A stretch of 27,974 bases of DNA from Comamonadaceae bacterium (GCA_947371775.1 CANBQX010000005.1:1-27974); one strand, 5' to 3'; positions 15,583 to 22,605 are shown, counted from the stretch's first letter. Notes: generated by a model not told the origin, from the sequence alone. Translations and numbers: made by a program.

Positions 15583-16074
15583 TTAGAATGATTTGGCGAT
15601 TTCAAGAGCTGCAGCGGGCGGATCAAGGCGCATACCGATGCACGACTGGACGAGGCGTTTGGCTGCGGTGACCAGTGGGCCCGTGGCCGCCATCAGTTCG
15701 TTGTATTCCTGGACGGCTTGCGCATGTTCGGTTTGTGCCGCTGTCCGGTTCTGAACGCGCTCGGCGTGCCCATGGCCGTCCAATCGCGGGTCGCTGCCCC
15801 TGACGATGCCTTGGCGCTCAATTTCGAGGTCCGCCAGCGTCTTATTCATCGACCGGATTTCCTCATTCAGCCGGCCTGCCTGGGCCATCGCTGCGCGGGC
15901 GGAATCGTTGTCTTGCCGGTCAGAGTGCTGGCGCGCCTGGATCCGTAGGTTGTGAATCTGTGAGTTGGCGGTGGACATTGCCAGGCGCAACTCGTTTTCA
16001 CGGTTGCCAATCTGGACCATCAGCTCGTGCTGGTATTCCGCAGTCGTTTTGCGTGGTTGTGACTCATTGGTCAT
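15583..16074 (-). CDS. Unknown coiled-coil protein
   Basis: A 163-residue protein starting at 16074 (MTNESQPRKT), with AAGGAA six bases upstream; it overlaps the preceding stop by 11 bases. Residues about 20-90 are charged and helical (ELMVQIGNRENELRLAMSTA; QAGRLNEEIRSMNKTLADLE) and probably form a coiled coil. The C-terminal part (LVTAAKRLVQSCIGMRLDPP) is a second helical region. No known family is recognised. Such proteins in phage operons can be scaffolds or chaperones, but nothing here decides it. Confidence 0.68.
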   Translation of the reverse strand: MTNESQPRKTTAEYQHELMVQIGNRENELRLAMSTANSQIHNLRIQARQHSDRQDNDSARAAMAQAGRLNEEIRSMNKTLADLEIERQGIVRGSDPRLDGHGHAERVQNRTAAQTEHAQAVQEYNELMAATGPLVTAAKRLVQSCIGMRLDPPAAALEIAKSF

Positions 16075-16348
16075 TTTTGGTTCCTTTTGGGGCAGTTGCA
16101 AGTGATTCGCGGTCGGCGCCCTGGTGACCAGACAGCGAAATGGGGTTGCGTTTTTGAGTGGGTTGGAAGGTGGGTTTCACCGTCGAAGCCTTGGAAGCCG
16201 TGTTTTTACGGGAGCGTTTGGGGGAGGGTGCCTCCGCCTTGGCTTTGATTTGCCTGATGCGCTCGGCGCTGGCCCTTGCCAGCTTTGCCGACGCCGCCAG
16301 GTCGCGCTCAACCTGTTTGAGCGATGCAATGAAATCCGGCTGGGTCAT
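16064..16348 (-). CDS. Small basic Lys/Ala-rich protein
   Basis: A 94-residue protein. The N-terminal 40 residues form a likely helix (FIASLKQVERDLAASAKLAR), and the rest is basic and low in complexity (PKRSRKNTASKASTVKP). Its ATG overlaps the helicase gene stop by 4 bases. The composition suggests nucleic-acid binding or partnership with the helicase; no family is recognised. Confidence 0.65.
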   Translation of the reverse strand: MTQPDFIASLKQVERDLAASAKLARASAERIRQIKAKAEAPSPKRSRKNTASKASTVKPTFQPTQKRNPISLSGHQGADRESLATAPKGTKNDQ

Positions 16349-17700
16349 TCGAAAGTGCCTCCCGTGGTTTTGGAGCGCCGCGGCGTTTCGCGGGACCAGT
16401 CTCCGATTTGTTGAAGCTCGCCAATGAACTCCAGTGGCACCAGTCCCTGCGCGCCGTTGCGGTGGGCGACGATCTCGAGTTCGCTGTAGCCCTTGAATGC
16501 AGCCTCGCGTTTGCTGAGCGGGTGGGCCCAGTCCGTGAAAAGCAGGGCGATCTGATCGGCTGCCGCCTCGATGGCGCCCGAGTCGCGCAGGTGGGTCATG
16601 GTGGGCCGTCCGTAGTGCTCGTCAGCCTTGCGGCTCATTTGGGAAAGCACCACCACCGCAATGTCCAAATCCAGCGCCAGCGCCTTGATGCCGTTTACGA
16701 TGACGTCCAGTTCGCGATTGCGGTTGTCTTCGCCGGCGCCCTGCATGAGTTGCAGGAAATCGACAAACAGGACATCGAGCCCATGCTGGCGTTTGACTTG
16801 GATGGCCTTGCGCCGCACATCCAGCAGGGCCAGGGCCGATTGGTCGTCGTGGACCAGATTCAGACGCCCAAGGCGTTCGGCGGCCTCCGTAACGCGCGCC
16901 CACATCCCAGCATCCGACTTATCTGCGCGCAGGATTCGGCCAAGGTCTACCGAGCCCATCGCCGCAGTGTGCCGATGCAACAACTGGGTGTACGGCATTT
17001 CCTGACTCATGAAAAGCACGTTGTAGCTGTGGGCGAAGTTGCGGGCCAGCGCCAGGGCGATCGCCGTCTTGCCATGCTTGGGCCGGGCGCCGATCACCAT
17101 CATTTCGCCGCGGCGGATGCCACCGTTCAGAATCCGGTCGAGTCCAGCAATGCCGGTCGGTATCGCCGGGTTCTTGCCTTCGCTCAGGTCTTGCAGCAAC
17201 CCGAGATAGTCGGCAAGAGATTGGTTGATGTGCTGGGGCTCGCGCTTCGCTTTCACCGTGGCCAGCTTGGCCAGCATCATCTGGGCATGGTCCAACTGTT
17301 CGGATGGCTTGCCCGGTGCCAGTGCCATGCGGCTGATTTCGGCGCCCGCGGCCATAAGCTGGCGCGAGCGGTAGCGGTCGGTCACGATGCCGGCGTAATT
17401 GCGCACATGGGCGGCGCTGAGTGCGTACTGTGCGATGGCGTTCAAATCGCTCAACATCGCGCCGTCGAAATCGCCAGAGGCTTTCAGGTGTTCGAAGACG
17501 GTGATCACGTCGAACGCCTGCCCGGCGGCGGCCAGTGCCTGGATGGCCCGGAAGGTGTCGGCATGGAAGGCCGTGTAAAAGGCGTCGGCATTCAAATCGC
17601 CAATGCGGTGGATGGCCTCGTTGTCCAGCAGTAGGGTGCCCAGCACGCCGCACTCGGCTTCGTAGCTGTGAGGTGGGACGATCAGGTCGGAAGTGCTCAC
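16345..17700 (-). CDS. DnaB-type replicative DNA helicase (element-encoded)
   Basis: A 451-residue protein with GTG start at 17700, preceded by GGGAGG and overlapping the previous stop by 4 bases. The N-terminal DnaB domain (about 8-105) begins PPHSYEAECGVLGTLLLDNE. The RecA-like motor shows Walker A GARPKHGKT (204-212), Walker B LFVDFLQLM (Asp about 314), SQMSRKAD near 353-360, and the DnaB signature HLRDSGAIEAAADQI near 370-384 with the Arg finger region. It is a hexameric 5'-3' helicase of superfamily 4. The length is slightly short of chromosomal DnaB, as in phages. Paired with the upstream replication protein, it indicates self-encoded replication after excision. Confidence 0.93.
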   Translation of the reverse strand: MSTSDLIVPPHSYEAECGVLGTLLLDNEAIHRIGDLNADAFYTAFHADTFRAIQALAAAGQAFDVITVFEHLKASGDFDGAMLSDLNAIAQYALSAAHVRNYAGIVTDRYRSRQLMAAGAEISRMALAPGKPSEQLDHAQMMLAKLATVKAKREPQHINQSLADYLGLLQDLSEGKNPAIPTGIAGLDRILNGGIRRGEMMVIGARPKHGKTAIALALARNFAHSYNVLFMSQEMPYTQLLHRHTAAMGSVDLGRILRADKSDAGMWARVTEAAERLGRLNLVHDDQSALALLDVRRKAIQVKRQHGLDVLFVDFLQLMQGAGEDNRNRELDVIVNGIKALALDLDIAVVVLSQMSRKADEHYGRPTMTHLRDSGAIEAAADQIALLFTDWAHPLSKREAAFKGYSELEIVAHRNGAQGLVPLEFIGELQQIGDWSRETPRRSKTTGGTFE

Positions 17701-18446
17701 GAGGCCTCCCTTGTTTTCTCAATCACCTGCGTCAAACCACGTTCGGTCAACAGGAAGTCAATGTCACATTGCCAATCCTTATGCTCTGCCGTGCGCCCAG
17801 CCCGCCCCATCAAAAAGTCGTTGTGGCTGGCGCGGCTGAAATACTCACCAATCCACGTCAAGGCCTCCGCCTGGTTGCCGGCACGCGGGCTCCCGTCTGA
17901 CTTTTTCGAAGTCAGAACAAAAGTCCAGAATTTTGAGAGAGCCTTCTTCCGTTTGTCGGTCAGTAGCCTGACTTTGGGAAGTTCTGGCAATTTGTCGTGA
18001 TACGCAGCGATCACCTTATCGAACGGGCAGGCGGGAATCTTTGATTTCCGCAGGTCTGATGGTTCTTGGTGGTTCAATGATGGTTTGGCTGCACTGGGTT
18101 GCAGGGGTTGTGCGCAAAGGATTGCAGCCCCCCCGGCAACCGGTTGCACCCCTGCAATGCCTTGCACCCCTGCACCAGATTGCAGCCCCTTAACGTTGAT
18201 TTTGTAGAGGTTGCATCCCTTTGGGCCTTCACCAATGCGCACCGTGAGTTCGCCCGAGTCTTGCAACTGACGGAGCAGGTAGTTTGCGTTTCTTGGCTTG
18301 ATGCGGCACTTCCGGGCCAGGGTAGCAACTGAAGGATACGCGCGGCCGTCGTCGTCGGAAAAGTCAGCTATGGCCAATTCCATGAGCAGGGCGCTTCCGC
18401 TGTGTTGCGAGCTTTTCCAAACCAGTGACATGACTTGAACGCTCAT
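17697..18446 (-). CDS. Winged-helix replication protein (HTH_36 / O-like), likely origin-binding initiator
   Basis: A 249-residue protein. Residues about 10-85 are a winged helix of the HTH_36 type (SALLMELAIADFSDDDGRAYPS, then ATLARKCRIKPRNANYLLRQ, LYKI). A linker of hexapeptide-like repeats follows (LQSGAG, VQGIAG, VQPVAG; about 88-110). The C-terminal part (about 140-245) is helical with WTFVLTSKK and WIGEYFSRASHNDFLMG, as in phage replication proteins. It directly precedes the DnaB-like helicase, like lambda O before P, so a helicase-loading initiator is likely. The DNA of the linker holds iteron-like repeats. The start overlaps the preceding stop by 4 bases. Confidence 0.8.
   Translation of the reverse strand: MSVQVMSLVWKSSQHSGSALLMELAIADFSDDDGRAYPSVATLARKCRIKPRNANYLLRQLQDSGELTVRIGEGPKGCNLYKINVKGLQSGAGVQGIAGVQPVAGGAAILCAQPLQPSAAKPSLNHQEPSDLRKSKIPACPFDKVIAAYHDKLPELPKVRLLTDKRKKALSKFWTFVLTSKKSDGSPRAGNQAEALTWIGEYFSRASHNDFLMGRAGRTAEHKDWQCDIDFLLTERGLTQVIEKTREAS
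18099..18219 (-). repeat. Iteron-like TTGCA-CCC repeats inside the replication gene (candidate origin)
   Basis: On the + strand TTGCA followed by a C-rich tract starts at 18122, 18144, 18162, 18180 and 18211, with TTGCAGGGG at 18099. The central spacings are 22, 18 and 18 bases. The copy at 18144 is a perfect palindrome, TTGCA-CCCC-TGCAA. Placement inside the initiator gene parallels the lambda origin in gene O. A simpler reading is that repeated V/L-Q hexapeptides in a linker create the repeats; both may be true. Confidence 0.5.
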
Positions 18447-18655
18447 GCGGCGGCGCGCTCCATCGTTTTACCAGTGACCATCTGCAGCCAGGCTTCAACC
18501 TGGTCCAAGTCATCCAGTTGCCTGGTCATTGCCCACCGCGTCGCGCAGTAGATCGGGCGGCCAAAGTCACCATCAATCCGGTAAAGGGTGACGCCATGCA
18601 AGGCGGCCAAGGCCTGGGCGGTTGCAAACCGTTTAAGGTCGTGCTGGGCGGCCAT
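18443..18655 (-). CDS. Small protein of unknown function before the replication genes
   Basis: A 70-residue protein. The start at 18655 is chosen because it shares one base with the upstream TGA (TGATG), a classic re-initiation arrangement; the open frame continues upstream only inside the neighbouring gene. The sequence LKRFATAQALAALHGVTLYR, then GRPIYCATRW and LDDLDQVEAWLQMVTGK, is mixed alpha/beta. I recognise no family. The small size and position between a DNA-binding protein and the initiator suggest an early-region accessory gene. Confidence 0.65.
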   Translation of the reverse strand: MAAQHDLKRFATAQALAALHGVTLYRIDGDFGRPIYCATRWAMTRQLDDLDQVEAWLQMVTGKTMERAAA

Positions 18656-18894
18656 CAGGCGCTTATCCCCATGTGAGCTCGAATGTCCCCAACGCGCCAA
18701 CGCGTGCAGTTGGGGCCGATTTTTCGAGGCGAAGGAAATTGGCCGGCGCTTACCCAGTTCCAAATGGTGGCGCAGGAAACGTCATAGATTTTTGCCACTG
18801 TTTGCACTCGGACATGTGCAAGGTCTGGCTGGGTGTCAAACCCGCTGAACTCATCAGGAGTTGTTTTGGGTTGATGGGCTTTGTTGGGATTCAT
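18655..18894 (-). CDS. AlpA/MerR-like small DNA-binding protein
   Basis: A 79-residue protein with GGAG seven bases before the ATG. Residues about 29-75 form an AlpA/excisionase-type helix-turn-helix: VRVQTVAKIYDVSCATIWNW, VSAGQFPSPRKIG, then CTRWRVGDIRAHMG. Such proteins act as excisionases and/or transcription activators in P4-like elements. It follows a pair of inverted repeats (18931-18984) that could be its target. The DNA-binding class is likely; its control of excision or of the operon is inferred. Confidence 0.85.
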   Translation of the reverse strand: MNPNKAHQPKTTPDEFSGFDTQPDLAHVRVQTVAKIYDVSCATIWNWVSAGQFPSPRKIGPNCTRWRVGDIRAHMGISA

Positions 18895-18930
18895 TTCGCT
18901 TCTCCGGGATTGGATGAAGCGATTTTTCTG

Positions 18931-18984
18931 ATTAGCGGCCCGTAACGCTAATGCGGGTAATCAAATGCGGTATTTGATTACCCG
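18931..18984. promoter_or_regulatory. Two adjacent perfect inverted repeats between early genes
   Basis: CGGGTAATCAAAT (18954-18966) and ATTTGATTACCCG (18972-18984) form a 13-bp perfect stem with a 5-base loop, and ATTAGCG (18931-18937) with CGCTAAT (18946-18952) forms a 7-bp stem with an 8-base loop. The larger stem contains the TAA stop of the upstream minus-strand gene. No T-run follows on either strand, so an operator or mRNA-processing element is more likely than an ordinary terminator. Confidence 0.6.
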
Positions 18985-19547
18985 ATCTTTGCGGCGAGTA
19001 TTGCCTCGCGATTGGCTAGGTAAATCTTTTTGACGCTTTCAGTCCCCATGCTGCGCCTGACAGTTTTGGGAGTGCCGCTCGCTGTCATTCCTTCGTAAGA
19101 GGGCATGTCGTTTGATTTCAGCCATTCGCTAACCACCTGGAACACATCAGCCTTGGATGTGGTGCTTCGCCCGAGTGAATCATCCTGCCGGTCGATCAAT
19201 TGCTGAACAAGAAAAGCGATCATCCGGTCTTGATTCTGCTTTGAGCTTACCGACTCAGCGCGACCCCGACTGCGCTTGAGACCCAAGGCCGCATTTGCGT
19301 CTTTGCCATCGGCAATTTCAGCCAAGGCAGTGTTGGCCCACGTTCGAACGTTTTTAGTCAGAGGTGTTCCGTTGTCAAGATGCAGGGAGAGCGATCTGCA
19401 GCGCTCTCGCGCCAGTTCCTCTCCGCTTAGATCAAAGGTGAAAAGCTGGACCAGGTCGTACGCTTTTTTTGCGTCGTACTCTGGCCAGCCAATTCCCCAA
19501 ATGCTTTGCAGCTCGGAGCCATTTGACTTTGGGGATTTTGTTTTCAC
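18978..19547 (-). CDS. Unknown element-encoded protein
   Basis: A 189-residue soluble protein with a GTG start at 19547; no good Shine-Dalgarno sequence is seen, so the start is uncertain. It is helical and polar, with WGIGWPEYDAKKAYDLVQLF near the N-terminus, GLKRSRGRAESVSSKQNQDR in the middle, and GTPKTVRRSMGTESVKKIYL near the C-terminus, the last resembling a DNA-contacting helix. I recognise no family. Its stop codon lies inside the 13-bp inverted repeat that separates it from the AlpA-like gene. Base use looks less GC-rich than in chromosomal neighbours. Confidence 0.65.
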   Translation of the reverse strand: MKTKSPKSNGSELQSIWGIGWPEYDAKKAYDLVQLFTFDLSGEELARERCRSLSLHLDNGTPLTKNVRTWANTALAEIADGKDANAALGLKRSRGRAESVSSKQNQDRMIAFLVQQLIDRQDDSLGRSTTSKADVFQVVSEWLKSNDMPSYEGMTASGTPKTVRRSMGTESVKKIYLANREAILAAKIG

Positions 19548-19589
19548 GGATGGGCGACTTCGATAAATGTGCTCGGCGAGTTGGTCGCA

Positions 19590-19919
19590 CTATCCTTGGC
19601 TGCTACCATTGAATTCCAAAATGGCCTTGACCTGAATTGAGGCGGCCTCGTGACGCCGCTCCCACTCATCAAATGTGCAGCGTTCTTGAATATCCGTAGC
19701 CGATGTGAATGTCACGCCAAGCGGGCCGCAGAATTTTCGAGTCAATGAATCCAAATCGTGATACTTGTGGGGCTCTTTGATCATGTGAATAAGAACCTGC
19801 ATTGATGATTCTCGGCAATCTCGATTGAAGCCAGTTTCGTGGCCTGGAAACTGGGCATAGAAATGCTGCAGGTCTTTTAGCAGCGCGAAGGCTTGGTGCG
19901 CTAGTGGGGCATCAGACAT
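19590..19919 (-). CDS. Unknown small element-encoded protein
   Basis: A 109-residue protein starting at 19919 (MSDAPLAHQAF), with a strong GGAGGT seven bases upstream, and overlapping the previous stop by 8 bases. Helical segments (FALLKDLQHFYAQFPGHETG; MQVLIHMIKEPHKYHDLDSL) are separated by a Cys/Phe-rich loop. I recognise no family. It pairs by overlap with the upstream unknown gene, so the two may work together. Confidence 0.65.
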   Translation of the reverse strand: MSDAPLAHQAFALLKDLQHFYAQFPGHETGFNRDCRESSMQVLIHMIKEPHKYHDLDSLTRKFCGPLGVTFTSATDIQERCTFDEWERRHEAASIQVKAILEFNGSSQG

Positions 19920-20412
19920 GGGCCACCTCCGCACCAGAGTTGGCGCGTTTAATCGCTTTTGCGCTGGCCATCTTTGCGACAAAGGCTGTTTTTTGGGCTG
20001 CATCCTGCGCAGCTACACGGGCATGAGATGCTTTAGCATGGTTGGCCGTTATTTGCGCGATTCGTTCTAGGTCCAGATTTTCGGCTGCAAATTCCAAGCA
20101 ATCAAAAACCGAGTAATAAAGGCCACAGGCGGCGCCGCGTTTGCCGGGTGCGTGGTCCGCAAGTGCGTCAATGTGTTTCGTCGCTTCTTGCAATACCCAA
20201 CTCAATCGACGCGTTGGAGCGTTCCGCATTTCTTTGAACAGCTCAACTGCAATATCCGCCCCCCTCAGAAACCCGACGCCGTAGTCCTCATCGGGCACAT
20301 CGAAATAGTTGATGTTGAGGAACTTTCCGCGCTTTGTTCGAGTGGTTGAGATGCACGAGATGCGTGGGTCCCACTCTTTTACCGTGTCTTGCGCTACATT
20401 CGAATTAGCCAT
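19912..20412 (-). CDS. Unknown element-encoded protein
   Basis: A 166-residue protein starting at the ATG of 20412 (MANSNVAQDTVKEW), with AAGGA eight bases upstream; an in-frame TTG six bases earlier is less likely. The N-terminal half contains SCISTTRTKRGKFLNINYFD and DYGVGFLRGADIAVELFKEM; the C-terminal half is Ala/Lys-rich and helical (QKTAFVAKMASAKAIKRA) and may bind nucleic acid. I recognise no family. It is the first gene after the BrnTA pair, across a 104-base gap that may hold a promoter I cannot define. Confidence 0.65.
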   Translation of the reverse strand: MANSNVAQDTVKEWDPRISCISTTRTKRGKFLNINYFDVPDEDYGVGFLRGADIAVELFKEMRNAPTRRLSWVLQEATKHIDALADHAPGKRGAACGLYYSVFDCLEFAAENLDLERIAQITANHAKASHARVAAQDAAQKTAFVAKMASAKAIKRANSGAEVAHV

Positions 20413-20481
20413 TTTCAAAGTCCTTCTTTGATGTGGTTAGGGTCTGGTTTGGGTTGCCGCCCATCCCAGATCCGCCTTATT

Positions 20482-20505
20482 GCCCTGGATAGACAGCGCC
20501 AGGGC
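20482..20505. other. Hairpin between brnA and the following gene
   Basis: GCCCTGG (20482-20488) pairs with CCAGGGC (20499-20505) across a 10-base loop, 12 bases after the brnA stop. No T-run follows on the minus strand, so it is at best a weak terminator or an RNA 3'-end stabiliser for the toxin-antitoxin message. Confidence 0.35.
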
Positions 20506-20516
20506 TTCGCTGATTT

Positions 20517-20801
20517 CTATGCGTGGCGCTTGGCCCAGCTTTTCAGCGCATCGTTCATGCGCGTTTGCCATCCAGCCCCTGACGCCTTGAACTTGTCCAC
20601 CACGTCCACGTCAATGCGCAGCGTTACCTGAACCTTGCTGCCACTTCCGAGTGGGCGACCGCGCCGCAACTGCTTGAACTCGGCCGCGCCCAGTTCGTAG
20701 GTGTCCGGGTCGGCTGCAATGCCAGCATTGATCGCGGCATCTTCCTCTGCCGTTGGCATTGCCAGCACGCGCCCGGTTCGGGTTTTAATTGTCGGATTCA
20801 T
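20517..20801 (-). CDS. brnA: BrnA-type antitoxin
   Basis: A 94-residue protein overlapping the toxin gene by 17 bases. The N-terminal half carries the toxin-binding region (TAEEDAAINAGIAADPDTYE, ELGAAEFKQLRRGRPLGSG), and the C-terminal KVQVTLRIDVDVVDKFKASG, GWQTRMNDALKSWAKRH is the ribbon-helix-helix-like DNA-binding part typical of BrnA. In the family, BrnA neutralises BrnT and represses the shared promoter. GAGG precedes the start inside the end of brnT. The toxin-first order is usual for this family. Confidence 0.9.
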   Translation of the reverse strand: MNPTIKTRTGRVLAMPTAEEDAAINAGIAADPDTYELGAAEFKQLRRGRPLGSGSKVQVTLRIDVDVVDKFKASGAGWQTRMNDALKSWAKRHA

Positions 20802-21066
20802 ATTGCTTCACCTCTCGGCTGTTAGCCTTTCTCAAACTGATGACACGGCGCTCGGTCGGCGCATCTGCGGGACGGTCAACAAACACAACACAGTACAGGC
20901 GATCGTCTGCAATCACATAGCCGATCTGCCTTGGCTCACCATAGTCGCGCCGGGTGTCCGCCTTGCACTCCAGCGTCCCCCATTCCAAACTTTCCGACAT
21001 CGCAAGTGACACGCCGTGTTTCGCAATATTGGCCGCGTCTTTTTTCGGGTCGAAAGTGAGCTTCAT
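20785..21066 (-). CDS. brnT: BrnT-type ribonuclease toxin
   Basis: A 93-residue protein with the BrnT signatures FDPKKDAANIAKHGVSL at the N-terminus, DTRRDYGEPRQIGYVIADDR in the middle, and ERRVISLRKANSREVKQYE at the C-terminus, which hold the basic and His residues of this RelE-like fold. BrnT cleaves RNA and stops growth until bound by BrnA. No residue of the signature motifs is visibly missing. The predicted promoter ends about 8 bases before the ATG and no Shine-Dalgarno site is seen, so translation is probably leaderless. Next to the integrase it most likely stabilises the element against loss. Confidence 0.93.
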   Translation of the reverse strand: MKLTFDPKKDAANIAKHGVSLAMSESLEWGTLECKADTRRDYGEPRQIGYVIADDRLYCVVFVDRPADAPTERRVISLRKANSREVKQYESDN

Positions 21067-21074
21067 TGGTTTTT

Positions 21075-21103
21075 ATTGTAGTTACGTTTAATCGGCAATG
21101 CAA
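21075..21103 (-). promoter_or_regulatory. brnTA promoter (TTGCAT-17-TACAAT), near-leaderless
   Basis: On the minus strand TTGCAT (21098-21103) and TACAAT (21075-21080) are separated by 17 bases, each close to the sigma-70 consensus. Only 8 bases separate the -10 from the brnT ATG at 21066, so the transcript should begin at or within a base or two of the start codon. Confidence 0.72.
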
Positions 21104-21125
21104 GGATTATTTGTAGTTATATTTA
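21076..21125. repeat. Direct repeats over the brnTA promoter (candidate operator)
   Basis: TTGTAGTTACGTTTA (21076-21090) and TTGTAGTTATATTTA (21111-21125) match at 13 of 15 bases and lie 35 bases apart. The first covers the -10 element; the second covers the integrase stop codon. BrnA-family antitoxins repress their own promoter, so these may be its binding sites. Confidence 0.5.
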
Positions 21126-22412
21126 TTCGCCAGCAGCAGCGCGCTTTGTGCCAATTGGAATCACTTCCGCACTCGGCTGGGCGACAGTTGCGCAAAAGGT
21201 TGCCCAGTCGTCCATCATCTTGCGACGCCGCTCCAGCATGTCGCCTCGGCGGTACGCTGCCTCCACCTTGTCGCCAATCGCATGGGCCAGTGCCATTTCG
21301 GACATTTCGCCAGGGTATGCAGTGCGCTCGGATGCCCAGTCCTTGAAAGTGGACCGGAATCCATGGGGGACAACTTCCCGGCCTGTGCCTGGGTCAATCC
21401 AAATATTGCCTTCGGATTCGTTCATGCGACGGATGACCGCCGTCAGCGTCATGTCGGACAGTGCGCCACCGCGCGGCGCTGGGAATACGAGTTGAGTGCC
21501 CGCCATTCGGGGTAGCGCGGTTAGCAACTTGACGGCGGCATCTGACAAGGGAACGCGATGCTCTCTCTTTGCCTTCATGCGCTCGGCAGGAATTACCCAC
21601 ATGTTTGTGGTCAAGTCGATTTCGTCCCAAGTGGCCAGCCGGACCTCGCCCGAACGTGATGCATTGAGAATTGCAAACTCCAGCGCCTTGGCCCCCATCC
21701 CTACCTGCTCCCGCAGTGCCAGCATGAAGGCGCCCATTTCATCGAGCGGCAGGGCATTGTGGTGCTCCACCTTGGAAACCTTGGACGGCTTTGGCAGCAG
21801 CTTGTCCAAGTGGCCACGCCAGCGCGCAGGGTTCAAGCCCTCCCGATAACCGCGCGCAGCGGACCAGTCCAGCACGAGTTCCATGCGACTACGTACGCGG
21901 GAGGCGGTCTCTGTTTTGTCGGACCAGATCGGCTCCAGCACCTGGAGGACGTTGGAAACTGAAATGTCCCGCACCAATAGCGCGCCGATGTGAGGGTAAG
22001 CATAGGTCTGCAGCGAGTTGCGCCACTGCTGGATGTGCTTCAAATTGTCCCAGCCGGATTCATGAGCGGCGATATAGGCGAGGGCGGCTTTCTCGAAAGT
22101 GATCGCTGCGGCTGACTGCGCACGCATTGCACTTTGAGCCATGCGGCGCTCGTTGATCGGGTCCACGCCTTTGTCCAGTTTCTCGCGTTCTTCGCGTGCT
22201 CGCCGGCGGGCATCTGCCAAGCCCACATCAGGATAGGGGCCCAGCCCCATTTCCTTGCGCTTCTTACCATCGGGGTATCGCAGGATCCAGCTTTTGGCGC
22301 CTGACTGGGCGATTTGCAGCGCCAGGCCAGAGACAACGCCCACGAAGTGCAGCCCCGGCTTGGTCAGCCTGGAGACCGCCAGCGGGCTCATTTCCTTTGC
22401 ACGTTTGGGCAT
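21123..22412 (-). CDS. int: P4-type tyrosine integrase (site-specific recombinase)
   Basis: A 429-residue protein with an N-terminal DUF4102/arm-binding domain (about 10-95: SGLALQIAQSGAKSWILRYP, KEMGLGPYPDVGLADARRRA), a core-binding SAM-like domain (about 105-190) and a C-terminal catalytic domain. Catalytic residues visible are Arg253 (ASRSGEVRLATW), Lys near 280-282 (MKAKREHRVPLS), His350 and Arg353 (VPHGFRSTF), His377 (ALAHAIG) and the nucleophile Tyr387 (AAYRRGD). It catalyses integration at tRNA-Ser between attP and attB. It faces away from attR, about 190 bases inside. All active-site residues are present, so it should be functional. Confidence 0.96.
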   Translation of the reverse strand: MPKRAKEMSPLAVSRLTKPGLHFVGVVSGLALQIAQSGAKSWILRYPDGKKRKEMGLGPYPDVGLADARRRAREEREKLDKGVDPINERRMAQSAMRAQSAAAITFEKAALAYIAAHESGWDNLKHIQQWRNSLQTYAYPHIGALLVRDISVSNVLQVLEPIWSDKTETASRVRSRMELVLDWSAARGYREGLNPARWRGHLDKLLPKPSKVSKVEHHNALPLDEMGAFMLALREQVGMGAKALEFAILNASRSGEVRLATWDEIDLTTNMWVIPAERMKAKREHRVPLSDAAVKLLTALPRMAGTQLVFPAPRGGALSDMTLTAVIRRMNESEGNIWIDPGTGREVVPHGFRSTFKDWASERTAYPGEMSEMALAHAIGDKVEAAYRRGDMLERRRKMMDDWATFCATVAQPSAEVIPIGTKRAAAGE

Positions 22413-22605
22413 GTTTCGAATCCCTGTTCGTCATTCATATCGCCGGTCAAATCGACCCCACCACCAACCCACCTTAATGGATTTTATTGGATTGTGCGGG
22501 ATTTGACGGGCTTTGACAACCTTGAACAAGTTTTCACTGGAGAACGGCGAAATTATTGCAGTGAACTTGACGGGGATTTACGGCGTTGAGTTCGACGGAG
22601 GGGGA
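22413..22605. other. Right-arm non-coding region between integrase and attR
   Basis: This 193-base stretch has no supported gene. It should hold the integrase promoter and right-arm binding sites. It contains AACCCACC at 22466-22473 (a match to the left arm) and a GCGGG-ATTTGA / CGGG-CTTTGA series near 22496-22518 similar to GCGGG-TTTCAA in the left arm near 10978-10988. A weak AGGGA precedes the integrase ATG by nine bases. No clear -35/-10 pair is assigned. Confidence 0.45.

Noticed and set aside
16408..17634. 408-codon + strand open frame opposite the DnaB-like gene
   Set aside because: Shadow of the helicase gene, which shows Walker motifs and coupled starts.
18099..18219. CRISPR-like array
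   Set aside because: The units are only about 9-14 bases, unevenly spaced and inside a coding gene; there are no spacers or cas genes. Iterons or codon-level repeats explain them better.
10961..22605. Integrative conjugative element
   Set aside because: No relaxase, coupling protein, type IV secretion gene or oriT-like region could be found.
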